DNA from: Deltaproteobacteria bacterium
Lineage (GTDB): Bacteria > Myxococcota > Kuafuiibacteriia > Kuafuiibacteriales > Kuafuiibacteriaceae
Direction of reading: 5' to 3'
Assembly: GCA_020632995.1 (NCBI GenBank)
Contig: JACKEN010000003.1
Coordinates: forward strand, 248,001 to 312,000
DNA: 64,000 nucleotides
Numbering within the stretch: the first letter of the stretch is position 1; each line of letters begins with the position of its first letter. Made by a program: the position numbers and the translations under genes. Positions 1 through 8,937 of the stretch are shown piece after piece. The notes below the pieces were generated by a model that did no database searches, was not told the origin of the DNA, and saw only the letters and a list, made by a program, of their open reading frames with translations.

Positions 1-1
1 G

Positions 2-397
2 AACCTCCTCCCGCTCCTCGTGCTGGGGGGCTACGTGGGCGGGGTCTGGGACACGGTGGACTCGGACGTGATGTTGGTGGCCACCTTCGCGATCGGCATC
101 GCGGTGGACGACACCATCCACTTCCTGACCCGGTTCCGGGTCGAGTCCGAGCGCACCTCGGATCGGCAGGTGGCGCTGCATCGCACCTTCGTTTTCACGG
201 GGCGGGCCATCGTCCAGACCACGGTGATCCTGTGTCTGGGCTTTCTTCCTTTCGCGTGGAGTGATTACTTCTCGACCCGGATCATCGGGACCCTCCTGCC
301 CATGACCCTGGTGACGGCGCTGGTGGCGGATCTGCTGCTGGTGCCGGCCCTGGTCAACCTGGGGGTCCTGAAGTTCCGCAAGGAGTCCAAGGCATGA
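2..397 (+). CDS. RND/MMPL-family exporter, C-terminal fragment
   Basis: The reading frame is open from the first bases of the window, so the gene starts upstream and only about 131 residues of the C-terminus are present. The motif AVDDTIHFLTRFR is the hallmark of the conserved transmembrane helix of MMPL/RND exporters (hydrophobic stretch, then a D-D-T/S pair and H-F/Y). At least three membrane segments are visible (around codons for VMLVATFAIGIAV, TTVILCLGFLPFA and MTLVTALVADLLLVPAL). RND exporters use proton-motive force to move lipids or hydrophobic molecules across or out of the inner membrane; substrate cannot be told. The stop overlaps the start of the thioredoxin gene by 4 bp (ATGA), so the two are probably translationally coupled. 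Confidence 0.85.
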   Translation, partial: NLLPLLVLGGYVGGVWDTVDSDVMLVATFAIGIAVDDTIHFLTRFRVESERTSDRQVALHRTFVFTGRAIVQTTVILCLGFLPFAWSDYFSTRIIGTLLPMTLVTALVADLLLVPALVNLGVLKFRKESKA

Positions 398-1065
398 GCA
401 CCATCGAGGTGACGGATCAGAACTTCAAGAGCACGGTGCTGGAGGCCGAGCTCCCCATCCTCGTGGACTTCTGGGCCACGTGGTGCGCCCCCTGCCGGGC
501 GGTGGCTCCGGTGCTCGAGGAGCTGTCCGAGGAGCTGGCCGGCAAGGTCACCATCGGCAAGCTCGACGTCGACGCGAACCCGATGCTGTCCACCCAGCTC
601 CGCATCCAGTCGATCCCCACCATGGTGCTCTTCGACAAGGGCCGGCCGGTGACCGCGGCGCAAGGTGCTCTGCCGAAGGAGCACATCATGGCCATGCTGA
701 ACAAGCACGTGCCCGGGCTCAAGTCGCCGGTGATCGAGGTGGCGGAGCTGGCCGCCCGCCTGCAGGCTGGCCTCCCCACCCAGATCATCGACCTGAGGGA
801 CCCCCGCGACGTCTCCCGCAGCCACCTGCGCCGCACGGTGTGCGTGGCCGAGGCGGACCTCCCGGCCGCGATCATGGAGCTGCCGCACCACGTGCTGGTG
901 GTGCTGGTGGACCGCACCGGCCAGGCCTCCGAGGCCGCGGCCAAGGGGCTGGCGGGCACGGTGCCCCACGAGGTGGTGGCGCTCCGCAAGGGCATCCTGG
1001 AGTGGGAGGGCGACGGCCACCCCACCTATAACGACCGCGAAGAGGCGGAGCTGGACGGGGCCTGA
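394..1065 (+). CDS. Thioredoxin fused to a degenerate rhodanese-like domain
   Basis: The first 105 residues are a canonical thioredoxin with the redox motif WCAPC (Cys31, Cys34), the conserved DVDANP strand and the cis-proline in QSIPT. Classic thioredoxins end near residue 108, but this protein continues to 223. Residues about 115-210 look like a rhodanese domain: an IIDLRDPRDVSRSHL strand/helix as in CDC25/rhodanese folds, then LVVLVDRTGQASEAAAKGLAG where the catalytic loop (usually V-x-Y-C-x-x-G-x-R-S) should be. The catalytic Cys is replaced by Asp, so sulfurtransferase activity is unlikely and a binding role is inferred. It is cytoplasmic (no signal peptide) and coupled to the upstream exporter gene. 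Confidence 0.85.
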   Translation: MSTIEVTDQNFKSTVLEAELPILVDFWATWCAPCRAVAPVLEELSEELAGKVTIGKLDVDANPMLSTQLRIQSIPTMVLFDKGRPVTAAQGALPKEHIMAMLNKHVPGLKSPVIEVAELAARLQAGLPTQIIDLRDPRDVSRSHLRRTVCVAEADLPAAIMELPHHVLVVLVDRTGQASEAAAKGLAGTVPHEVVALRKGILEWEGDGHPTYNDREEAELDGA

Positions 1066-1070
1066 AGCCG

Positions 1071-1979
1071 GTGGCGGTGCAGCGCGAGCCGACCGGGGTG
1101 CGATGGGTGCAAGACGCCCTGCGCCTCTTGTTCTCCGCCGCCCTCGTGGCGGCGGTGCTCGCCGCGGTGATCCTGCCGCCCCCCACCGCGCCGGCCTGGC
1201 TCGACGTGGTGGGCCGGGTGCTCGCCGGGGTCAGCGGTGAGTTGGCCTGCGTGCTCCTGTTGCGCGCGGTGGTGCCGCGGGCCAACCCCGGCTGGCACCG
1301 CATCGTGTGGGGCTCGGACTACCTGCGCTGGGTCCTGTCCTGCACCCTGAACGAGGTGGCGCTCCACCCCCTGTTCCGCGCGCCCTTCTGGTACCTGCAC
1401 TTCACCCGGGTCCTCTACCTGAAGGCCCTCGGCGCCCAGGTCGCGTGGACGGCGAGCTTCCCCGCCGACCTCGTGCTCCGCGATCCCTCGATGGTCCGCA
1501 TCGGGCCCGGCGCCCAGATCGAGCCCGCGGTCACACTGGAAGGTGCCTTGCACGGAGCGGGGCGGGTCCGGGTCGGCGGGGTCGAGGTGGGCGCCGGGTG
1601 CCTGATCGGCGCCCACTCGGTGGTGATGCCGGGGGCCGCCCTCGGCCTCGACGCCCGGGTGGAGCCCGCCTGCGTCATCGGCGAGGACGTGAAGATCGGC
1701 GTCTCCTGCACGATCGGCGAGGGCGCGCGCCTGCAGCGCTCGGTGGAGGTCGGCGCCTACGTGCACGTGGGCACCGGCGCCATCCTGGCCGAGGGCGTGA
1801 AGGTGGGCGACCGCGCCCGGGTCGGCCCCGGCGCGCTGGTGGAGCCCGACGCGGTCATCGGCGAGCGCCAGACCTGGACCGGCATCCCCGCCCGCCGGGT
1901 GGACCTGTTGAAGATGGCGGACGAGGTCACCGAGCCCCGCGGAGACCGCCTCCGCCGCCGCAAGACGGACGAGGGCTAG
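1071..1979 (+). CDS. Membrane-anchored hexapeptide-repeat (left-handed beta-helix) protein
   Basis: The protein has 302 residues and a GTG start five bases after the preceding stop. Residues about 15-60 contain two hydrophobic segments (FSAALVAAVLAAVIL and VLAGVSGELACVLLL). From about residue 130 to 280 there are many imperfect hexapeptide turns of the type [LIV]-G-x4 (VRIGPGAQIEPAVTLEGAL, CLIGAHSVVMPGA, VKIGVSCTIGEGA, VEVGAYVHVGTGAILAEGVKVGDRARVGPGA) ending in WTGIPARRV, the usual closing turn of LbH acyltransferases. The fold is therefore well supported. The substrate is unknown, and I see no clear catalytic His, so it could be a non-catalytic scaffold. It probably belongs to the same operon as the thioredoxin. 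Confidence 0.75.
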   Translation: MAVQREPTGVRWVQDALRLLFSAALVAAVLAAVILPPPTAPAWLDVVGRVLAGVSGELACVLLLRAVVPRANPGWHRIVWGSDYLRWVLSCTLNEVALHPLFRAPFWYLHFTRVLYLKALGAQVAWTASFPADLVLRDPSMVRIGPGAQIEPAVTLEGALHGAGRVRVGGVEVGAGCLIGAHSVVMPGAALGLDARVEPACVIGEDVKIGVSCTIGEGARLQRSVEVGAYVHVGTGAILAEGVKVGDRARVGPGALVEPDAVIGERQTWTGIPARRVDLLKMADEVTEPRGDRLRRRKTDEG

Positions 1980-2075
1980 AGCAGGCCGATACCCCAAATA
2001 GGGTAGTAGGAATCCGCATGGACTCGAACTGAGGCGCGTCGGCGTCGCTGCGGTGAGTTCGACCCTCGGCGCTGG

Positions 2076-2087
2076 TACCTTGCGAGG
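2076..2087 (+). promoter_or_regulatory. -10-like hexamer just before the lipoprotein start
   Basis: TACCTT at 2076-2081 lies only six bases before the ATG at 2088, with no Shine-Dalgarno between. A transcript starting at the usual distance would begin at or next to the ATG. The surrounding sequence CTGGTACCTTG is closely repeated as CTGGTACCCTG at 7859-7869, and both copies are followed by GCTCGAAGG. Confidence 0.4.
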
Positions 2088-4442
2088 ATGCTCGAAGGCG
2101 TCTCTCTCGTACGCTTCCTCTTCGTTGGCGTTGGCCTATCGGCCATCTTGGCCTGTGGAGACGCCGATGCCCCGGAGGCGGTCGACGTCTCGGCGCACTT
2201 CGCGTCCCTGGCCCCGGCCGGCGCAGCCGCGACCGTCGTCAGCGCCACCTTCCCCACCACCCTCGCGCCGGGTGAGCGCGGTGCGGCGCGGGTCACGGTC
2301 CAGAACTCGGGCTCCGTCACCTGGACCGCGAACCAGTTCGCCCTGCATCCCTATCCGACCGCCGATAGCGCGTCCTGGGCCATCCGGATGCTGCGAAGTG
2401 ACGTCGCCCCCGGCGGCAGCGCCACCTTCGACCTGGCCTTCACCGCGCCGGACGTGGGCAGCACGACGAGGCTCTTCGGGCGCATGGTGAGCTTGCTGCC
2501 GGGGCAGGACGGCCCCTTCGGCGCGTCCCTCGACGTCACCGCCACCATCGACGCCGGAGTCACACGCCAGCTGGCTTGCGCCGCGGTGTCCAACACCGTG
2601 CCCGCAGCGGTCGCGCCGGGGGCGAGCGTCCCCGTCACGATCACGGTGCGCAACGCGGGGACCGCGACCTGGCCGGGTGGGCAGCAGCTGTGCCTCTACG
2701 AGCGCGACGGTGGGACGTGGGGCGGCAGCGCCCGCTGCGTGCAGCTCGATGCCGATGTCGCTGCGGGCGCGACCCACACCTTCTCCATGACCTTGCAGGC
2801 CCCAGCCACGCCGGGGACCTACGCGCTCACCCGGCAGATGTTCGATGGCCGCGCGCTCGCACCGCCGGCCACCGGGGTCGGCTTCTTCGATCAGGACGAC
2901 CCGTGCGTCGACCTGTCGGTGTCGGTGGTCGGCGGCACCCCCACGCCGTGGGCTGCCTCCTTCACAGGCGCCACCTTCCCCGCCACCGGGGCGCCGGGCG
3001 AGACGATCGAGATCCCCGTGAGCATCCGGAACGACGGGACCGTGGACTGGCCAGGCGACGGCTCGGTGGTCCTGCAGTTCGTGGGCAACCCGAGCACGCC
3101 GGCCGCGCGCGTGTCGGCGCCGGTCCGCCAGCCGGTCCTCGCTGGCGGCAGCGTTGTCGTGACCCTGCGGACCCAGCTCCCGACCACGCCGGGGGCGGTC
3201 GCCTTCGCGTTCCGGATGCTCGCCCCCGCCGTCGGGTTGTTCGGGGACATGCTCACCGGCAGCACGAACGTGGACGCGGCGGCGACCGCCGCGTTCGATG
3301 CGAGCCTGGTGTCGGAGACGCTCCCCGGGATGATGGCGCCGAGCGCCCCTCAACTCGCGACGGTGACGATGCAGAACGATGGGACGTCCACGTGGGCCGC
3401 CGACGGCTCGGTGATGCTGCACTCCCTGAACAGCCCCACGAGCCTCTTCCAGGTCTCGCAGCGCCTCGTCACGACGCCGGTCCCTCCGGGCGGCCAATAC
3501 ACCTTCACGATCCCGCTGCGCGCTCCCGCCACGCCGGGGACCTACGCCCACCGGTGGCGCATGTTCTCGAGCACGGCGACGTACTTCGGGCCCACCATCG
3601 ACGTCCCGGTGGTGGTCAGCGGCGCGGTGACGCCCGGCTACGACGGCGCGCTCGTCCAGCAGCTCGTCCCCACCCAGCTCCCCGCGGGTGATCAGACCAC
3701 GTTCACCATCGAGTACCGCAACACCGGGAGCCAGGCGTGGGCGCCCGGGGACGTGGTGCTCCTGTCGGCAAACTCGCCCTACGGTCTGTGGGGCGGAACC
3801 GTCGCGGGCCCCACGCAGGGCACCACGATCCCGCCCGGAGCCTCGGCCACCTTCCAGGTCCGGGTCGTGGCACCCGCCGTCGCGGGGACGTACGCCAGCG
3901 CCTGGCGGCTGTTCGCCACCGATGGCACGGGGTACTTCGGCCCAACGGCGGTGAGCACGGTCGACGTCAACCTGTCCGGCGCCGCGGACGCTGGTGTGCC
4001 CGACAGCGGCGTCGCGCCCACCGTTCGGATCACGCTCCTCGGGGAGTGGTCGTGGGTGGACTGGTCGGCCAGCGCGCCGCCCTTCTCCTCCGGCTACAAG
4101 ACCTGCACCGGGACCTGCTGTGCCCTCGACGTTCCGCCGGGCGCGATGGTGGAGGCCCGGGCTCGGATGCCGACCGCCTGCGAGTATCCTTGGCTCAACA
4201 CCGACTATTCGGGGCCATGGGCGTGCCAGTACGACTTTGGTACCAACACCGCCCGCTGCACGGGCTGGCCCACGCAGGACGTCGTCGCGTGGGTCGACCA
4301 CGCGCCCTCCGCCTCTTGCGCGCCGTCGAGCTGCGGCCCTCGGACCTGCGGCTTCGCGTCCACCGCGCTCAACTGCGGGACGTGCGCGAGCGGCGACGTC
4401 TGCATCGGGTCCTGCGTCGACCCGGCGACCTGCAGCCCGTAG
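2088..4442 (+). CDS. Surface lipoprotein with five NBR1-type Ig-like repeats
   Basis: 784 residues. The N-terminus is a lipoprotein signal: hydrophobic LFVGVGLSAI followed by the lipobox LAC, with Gly-Asp after the Cys, compatible with outer-membrane sorting in many Gram-negatives. The body consists of five repeats of roughly 110 residues, each with the signature APGE/PPG...VTVxNxGxxTWxxx...VxPGGxxTFxxxxxAPxxxGTYxxxxRMF. This pattern matches the NBR1 central (FW-type) Ig-like domain, known in bacterial extracellular proteins. The C-terminal 150 residues are Cys-rich (about 16 Cys, including TCTGTCC and ending CGTCASGDVCIGSCVDPATC), suggesting a disulfide-rich terminal module. No enzymatic domain is visible; an adhesin or surface-binding role is inferred. 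It precedes a membrane glycosyltransferase by 30 bp. Confidence 0.8.
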   Translation: MLEGVSLVRFLFVGVGLSAILACGDADAPEAVDVSAHFASLAPAGAAATVVSATFPTTLAPGERGAARVTVQNSGSVTWTANQFALHPYPTADSASWAIRMLRSDVAPGGSATFDLAFTAPDVGSTTRLFGRMVSLLPGQDGPFGASLDVTATIDAGVTRQLACAAVSNTVPAAVAPGASVPVTITVRNAGTATWPGGQQLCLYERDGGTWGGSARCVQLDADVAAGATHTFSMTLQAPATPGTYALTRQMFDGRALAPPATGVGFFDQDDPCVDLSVSVVGGTPTPWAASFTGATFPATGAPGETIEIPVSIRNDGTVDWPGDGSVVLQFVGNPSTPAARVSAPVRQPVLAGGSVVVTLRTQLPTTPGAVAFAFRMLAPAVGLFGDMLTGSTNVDAAATAAFDASLVSETLPGMMAPSAPQLATVTMQNDGTSTWAADGSVMLHSLNSPTSLFQVSQRLVTTPVPPGGQYTFTIPLRAPATPGTYAHRWRMFSSTATYFGPTIDVPVVVSGAVTPGYDGALVQQLVPTQLPAGDQTTFTIEYRNTGSQAWAPGDVVLLSANSPYGLWGGTVAGPTQGTTIPPGASATFQVRVVAPAVAGTYASAWRLFATDGTGYFGPTAVSTVDVNLSGAADAGVPDSGVAPTVRITLLGEWSWVDWSASAPPFSSGYKTCTGTCCALDVPPGAMVEARARMPTACEYPWLNTDYSGPWACQYDFGTNTARCTGWPTQDVVAWVDHAPSASCAPSSCGPRTCGFASTALNCGTCASGDVCIGSCVDPATCSP

Positions 4443-4472
4443 CCCACCGGGGCGGGACAACCCCGCGCCCCT

Positions 4473-5894
4473 GTGGACACCGGAGGCAACTCTCGCTTTA
4501 CCGGCGCCATCGGCCCGGACTACCAAGGGCCCTTGCTGTCGTCACGCGCCCTCCGCTCCTGGCTGACCTGGGAGCTCGCCGCGTTCGTGCTCGCCGTGAG
4601 CTTCCGGCTCGCCGCGCCGTGGTTCAACAACTCGGACCGCGGCTACGACGTCGAGCAGCACGTGGCGTACATGCAGTACATCGCGGACCACAAGGCGCTG
4701 CCCCCGCTCGGCGCGAACTGGACCGCGAAGCACCCGCCGCTCTACTACGGCCTCACCTATGGGCTGAACCGACTCGGCCTGTGGCCGAACTTCGAGACCA
4801 AGGCGCTGCAGATCCTGTCGCTCATCTTCGCGGTGCTCCGCCTCGGGGTCTTCTGGTGGGGGCTGCGCCGGTTCGTGGCGAGTGGCCACGCGCGGGTGTG
4901 GGCGCTCCTGCTCGCGGGCCTGCTCCCGTGCGTGGTGCACGGGGACGGCATGGTGAACAACGAGGTGCCGAACTGGCTCTTCGGGACCCTCGCGATCATC
5001 TTGATGGTCGACGCGCTCCGCGCCGCGCCCACGATTCGGCAATCCATCTTGCTCGGCCTCTCGTTCCTCCTCGCGCTGATGACCAAGGTCACCGGCATCC
5101 TCCTCGGCCCGGCCGCCGCGGTGGGGCTGGGGCTGTCGTGGTGGTGGCTGCCGAAGGGTGAGCGCAAGGCGCGCATCCTGCGGCCGGCGGTGGCGGTGGC
5201 GGTGGCGTTCGCTGTCTCGCTCCCGGTCTACGCACGGCACTACGAGACGTCAGGCGGCAAGATCTTCCCCACCTGGTTCGACCGGAGCCCCGAGTCCCGA
5301 GCGGAGCTCGACGCGATGCCGCCCTACCTCGAGCGGCGCACCGCCAGGTACCTGTTCGCGCCGACCTTCGGCTCGGTCTGGGAGAAGCCGTGGTTCCCGC
5401 ACGCGGAGGGCTTCTGGCCCATCCTGATCGCCTCGACCTTCTCGGACTACTACAACTACGCCTTCGTGGCTCCGCGGCCGGGCGAAGAGAACTTCATCGC
5501 CAACTATCGCCCGCTCGCGCTACGCACCCTGAACTTCATGCGCGCAACCCTGCCTGCGGGGATCGCCATCGCGCTCTTCACCGCCATCGCGTTCGCGGTG
5601 ATCGCGCTGCGCTCGCTCAGGGAGCGCGACGCGGGGGCGCTCGCCGCGCTGTCGGTGAGCGCGCTCGTGCTCCTCGGCCAGCTCCACTTCGCGATCCGGA
5701 TCCCCAAGGACGACATGGGGGTCGTCAAGGGGTCCTATCTCCAGTTCGGCACCGCCCCGCTCTTCGTGGTCTGGGGGCTGGGGATGGCCTGGCTCTACCG
5801 GCGCGGTGGCGCGTGGCGCGCGGTGTTCGGCCTCCAGGCCGTCGCGCTCCTCACGCTGCTCGCCTACGACCTGCACGCGTTCTGGATCTTGTAG
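4473..5894 (+). CDS. Polytopic membrane glycosyltransferase (PMT/ArnT-like)
   Basis: 473 residues with about ten predicted membrane helices. The first periplasmic loop holds FNNSDRGYDVEQHVAYMQYI followed by NWTAKHPPLYYGLTYGLNRL, the acidic-plus-HPPLYY arrangement typical of the GT-C glycosyltransferases (PMT_2/ArnT type) that use polyprenyl-phosphate-linked sugars at the periplasmic face of the inner membrane. The Asp in DVEQH is the likely catalytic acidic residue. The acceptor cannot be told; the Ig-repeat lipoprotein encoded just upstream is a candidate by position only. The GTG at 4473 gives a long hydrophilic leader; an in-frame TTG some 60 bases on is also possible. Confidence 0.75.
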   Translation: MDTGGNSRFTGAIGPDYQGPLLSSRALRSWLTWELAAFVLAVSFRLAAPWFNNSDRGYDVEQHVAYMQYIADHKALPPLGANWTAKHPPLYYGLTYGLNRLGLWPNFETKALQILSLIFAVLRLGVFWWGLRRFVASGHARVWALLLAGLLPCVVHGDGMVNNEVPNWLFGTLAIILMVDALRAAPTIRQSILLGLSFLLALMTKVTGILLGPAAAVGLGLSWWWLPKGERKARILRPAVAVAVAFAVSLPVYARHYETSGGKIFPTWFDRSPESRAELDAMPPYLERRTARYLFAPTFGSVWEKPWFPHAEGFWPILIASTFSDYYNYAFVAPRPGEENFIANYRPLALRTLNFMRATLPAGIAIALFTAIAFAVIALRSLRERDAGALAALSVSALVLLGQLHFAIRIPKDDMGVVKGSYLQFGTAPLFVVWGLGMAWLYRRGGAWRAVFGLQAVALLTLLAYDLHAFWIL

Positions 5895-5896
5895 CG

Positions 5897-7813
5897 CTAC
5901 TGCGCCTCGAAGGCCCCGCGATCCCATCGGAGGGCTGGTCCGGCGGGTCGCGGGTCGCTGTCCAGATCGGAGGAGGCCCCTGCCGAGCAGCGGTCCACCG
6001 AGTTCGGCGAGGCGACGGCGTCGAGCCGATAGTGGCCGCGAGGGGTGACCACGAACTGTGGATCGACACCGAAGGCCCGGTTGACGCCCGAGGTGGCGCC
6101 GCTCACCGCGTTGAAGCTGGTGCAGGCGGCCGGGAGGACCAGCGGCGCGTCGACGACGGACGGAAGATCCTCCCAGATGATGCTCCTGCGCACCCCGCCC
6201 AGGGCGCTAGCCAGGTAGTGCAAGGGGGTCCCCACGTCGCGGGTCATGGTGAGGTGCGCGGCGGTCAGCTCCGCGCCGTCCTCCACCCGGACCACGTCTG
6301 CCTCGGGGCTCTCGTTTCGTGCCAGGAGCACGTTCTTGAGGTCGAGCGCGTTCGGGAGCCCCCACGCGGTCGGATCGGGGAGCATGACCGCCGCGCCCTG
6401 GTCGGCGCGGTTCCCGATGAACGCGGTCTCCTCGATCGAGGCGTCGCTGAAGAGGCTGTACCAACCCCCGCCGATGGTGGCCTCGTTGCCCCGGAGCTCG
6501 GAGCAGTACCGGTCCTGCGCCACCGCGCCCCGGTAGTCGCAGCCCTCCTGCACGGTCTGTGGCCCGCTCATCCGGAGGTCGATCAGCGCACCCCCCAGCA
6601 GCAGGCCTCCGAAGTAGATCCCGCCCCCTGCCTCGCCGGCCACGTTCTCGTTGATCCACGTCCCGACGATGGAGATCTCGCTCGCGCCGGTGAGGTAGGC
6701 GCCACCGCCGTCCCCGCTCGCGGTGTTCCGCAGGATGTTGGCGCCGTGGATGTCCACCCGTCCGTCGACGTGGGACACCGCCAGGCCACCTCCGCTCCCG
6801 GAGCTCGTGTTGTCGGTGACGTCCCCCTCGAGCACGAAGGACTCCGCCTCGTGGACGTTGATCCCTCCGCCCCACACGCCCGTGTTGTGGTGGATCCATG
6901 ACGACCCCAGCACCGCCCCGGTTCCGTGCAGGAAGATGACCACACCGCCCCCGCTCTCTGTCGACACGTTGTAGGCGATCTCACCGCCCAACATCACGAA
7001 GTCGGCGTTGGCGGCCCCGACCCCGCAACCCGAGTTGCTCTCCCCGCCGGGGCCCCCGATGCGACCGCCCAGCATCAAGAACTCCCCCAGGTCCTCGACC
7101 AGGACGCCGCCGCCCGGCTCGCCGCTGTTCCCCACGATGGCCGCGCCGGGCTGCATGGTCGCCGTCCCGCCGAAGATCGCCAGCCCCCCACCGCCGCCGC
7201 CGGCGTTGCCGAAGAGGGCGTCTCCGATCGTCGCGCTGTCGAGCAGGTCGAGGTCGCCCGCCACGTACACTCCGCCCCCATATCCGGAGGCCACGTTCCA
7301 GGTCACGCTGGTGGCGCCTTCGAGGCGGGCGGATCCCGCGACGTCGACGTAGACGCCGCCGCCGTCGGTGGCGACACCGAGGTACACCGCCGAGTCCCGG
7401 AGCGTGAGGCTGCCCGAGGTGACCCGCGCGTTCCCGCCCTCGGTGGCCGCCCCGCGCGCGAGGTCCACGCGGTCCAGCACCACGTCGGCGCCATTCGTCA
7501 CCTCGAGGGGGCGTCGGATCGTCAGCCCGTCGATGAAGGGGTGGGTCCCCGACGAGGCCGCATTGCAGGTCGAGTTGCCGGCGACGAGGGTGAGGTCCTT
7601 GTCGATCACCAGGGCCTCGTTGAAGCCGACGCCGCTCCTGAGGTACAGCGTCGAGCCTGGCGCCGCCGCCGCCACCGCCGACGCGAGGGTCGCGAAGTTG
7701 CAGCCGAGCCCCGCCCCCGCGATGCCCACGTCCTGCGCCAGCGCCGCTCCGGGGAGGCTCACCACGGCGAGCGCGAGGAGCGGGTGGGTCGGGTGGACGT
7801 ACGCGCGTGGCAT
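5897..7813 (-). CDS. Secreted right-handed beta-helix (polymorphic-repeat) protein
   Basis: The ORF continues to 8098, but the ATG at 7813 starts a clean signal peptide (hydrophobic HPLLALAVVSLPGAALA, then cleavage before QD), so I choose it; the ATG at 7852 is the next candidate. The mature protein (about 610 residues) begins with a GCNFATLASAVAAAAPGSTLYLRSG segment typical of pectate-lyase/choice-of-anchor proteins and continues with Gly-rich beta-helix turns (GGGVYVDVAG, YGGGVYVAG, GGGGGLAIFGG, GSGGGLAVSHVDG, GDGGGAYLTG, EAGGGIYFGG). It ends in LDSDPRPAGPALRWDRGAFE, the usual tail of this family (SDIRGxPRxxGxxxDxGAxE-like). No catalytic residues are recognised; a surface or secreted structural role is inferred. 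It converges on the glycosyltransferase. Confidence 0.8.
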   Translation of the reverse strand: MPRAYVHPTHPLLALAVVSLPGAALAQDVGIAGAGLGCNFATLASAVAAAAPGSTLYLRSGVGFNEALVIDKDLTLVAGNSTCNAASSGTHPFIDGLTIRRPLEVTNGADVVLDRVDLARGAATEGGNARVTSGSLTLRDSAVYLGVATDGGGVYVDVAGSARLEGATSVTWNVASGYGGGVYVAGDLDLLDSATIGDALFGNAGGGGGGLAIFGGTATMQPGAAIVGNSGEPGGGVLVEDLGEFLMLGGRIGGPGGESNSGCGVGAANADFVMLGGEIAYNVSTESGGGVVIFLHGTGAVLGSSWIHHNTGVWGGGINVHEAESFVLEGDVTDNTSSGSGGGLAVSHVDGRVDIHGANILRNTASGDGGGAYLTGASEISIVGTWINENVAGEAGGGIYFGGLLLGGALIDLRMSGPQTVQEGCDYRGAVAQDRYCSELRGNEATIGGGWYSLFSDASIEETAFIGNRADQGAAVMLPDPTAWGLPNALDLKNVLLARNESPEADVVRVEDGAELTAAHLTMTRDVGTPLHYLASALGGVRRSIIWEDLPSVVDAPLVLPAACTSFNAVSGATSGVNRAFGVDPQFVVTPRGHYRLDAVASPNSVDRCSAGASSDLDSDPRPAGPALRWDRGAFEAQ

Positions 7814-7919
7814 CGAAGGGGGTCTACGCCGGCCCCGGCCCTGATCTGACATCGACGCTCTGGTACCCTGTCCGAACGCTCGAAGGACCGCGCCGATGGA
7901 CCTGTCAAGTTTTGCTGCG

Positions 7920-7956
7920 GATCGGAAAAGTGATCCAAAAATTCGACGGCACGATC
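7920..7956. promoter_or_regulatory. Three clustered GATC sites before the dam-type gene
   Basis: GATC occurs at 7920-7923, 7932-7935 and 7953-7956 within an unusually AT-rich 60 bp leader directly before the methylase start at 7980. Two of them lie in a small dyad (GGATC...GATCC) around GAAAAGT. GATC is the target of Dam-type enzymes, so methylation here could feed back on the gene. This is inference; GATC is not rare in GC-rich DNA. Confidence 0.35.
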
Positions 7957-7979
7957 CGCTGCCCGTAGCGTCCACCGCG

Positions 7980-8924
7980 ATGGCACTCACCGCGCGGAAG
8001 CTCGATAACCAGCTCGCTGGGCCCGTTTTGAAGTGGGCGGGCGGAAAGACCCAGCTCCTGGACCGCATCATCCCGAGGCTCGGGGATCGGATTCGCACCT
8101 ACTACGAGCCCTTCATCGGGGGCGGCGCGGTGTTCTTCGCCCTCGCCAACCAGGGCCGGTTCCGGGACGCGGTGATCAGCGACAAGAACCCCGCGCTGGT
8201 GGAGCTCTACACCGTGCTCCGGGACGAGGTGGAGGCGCTGATCGAGGGCCTGGCCGAGCACGGCGAGCACGCCACGGACCAAGAGTACTTCTACGACGTG
8301 CGGGCCTGGGACACCGCGGCGCTCTCGCCGGTGGAGCGCGCCGCGCGCACGGTGTTCCTGAACAAGACCTGCTTCAACGGCCTGTACCGGCTCAACCGCA
8401 AGGGCGAGTTCAACGTGCCCTTCGGCCGCTACAAGAACCCCCGGGTCCTGAACGCGCCGCTCCTGCGCGCCTCCTCCCAGGCCCTGCAGGGTGTGACCAT
8501 CCTCGACGCCGACTTCCAGCACGTCGCGATACACGCCCGGCGCGGCGACGCGGTGTACTTCGACCCGCCGTACGTCCCGATCTCCGCCACCTCGTCGTTC
8601 GCGTCGTACGCGAAGGAGCCCTTCGGCCCGAAGGACCAGGAGCGCCTGGTCCAGGTGTTCGAGACGGTGTGGCGCCGCGGCGCCACCGCGGTGATGAGCA
8701 ACTCGGATTGCGACTACACCCGCGCGCTCTACGCCGGCCTCGAGGTCGAGACCGTGCACGCCACCCGCGCCATCAACTCCGTGGCGAGCAAGCGCGGCCG
8801 CATCACCGAGGTCCTCTGCGTGGGCATGAAGCGCGCCGACCTCCGGCTGGCCGAGCCCGCCGACTCCGCGCTCCCCGCCGCCCGGGCCCGCCTCTCGGTG
8901 GTGCCCCGCGCCAGCGTGGGCTGA
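7980..8924 (+). CDS. dam: Dam-type DNA adenine methyltransferase (N6-adenine, class D12)
   Basis: The protein (314 residues from the ATG at 7980) shows the MT-A70/D12 class order. FLKW-like motif LKWAGGKTQLL begins at about residue 16, the AdoMet-binding YYEPFIGGGAVFF follows, and the catalytic motif IV appears as VYFDPPYVPIS near residue 196. LNKTCFNGLYRLNRKGEFNVPFG is the well-conserved Dam/DpnM block. The expected target is GATC. No restriction endonuclease or mismatch-repair gene adjoins it, so it looks like an orphan methylase acting in replication, repair or gene regulation. An ATG at 7896 is in frame but adds a low-complexity, AT-richer leader that does not look coded. It is divergent from the beta-helix gene. 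Confidence 0.9.
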   Translation: MALTARKLDNQLAGPVLKWAGGKTQLLDRIIPRLGDRIRTYYEPFIGGGAVFFALANQGRFRDAVISDKNPALVELYTVLRDEVEALIEGLAEHGEHATDQEYFYDVRAWDTAALSPVERAARTVFLNKTCFNGLYRLNRKGEFNVPFGRYKNPRVLNAPLLRASSQALQGVTILDADFQHVAIHARRGDAVYFDPPYVPISATSSFASYAKEPFGPKDQERLVQVFETVWRRGATAVMSNSDCDYTRALYAGLEVETVHATRAINSVASKRGRITEVLCVGMKRADLRLAEPADSALPAARARLSVVPRASVG

Positions 8925-8937
8925 TCGAACCCACCCC

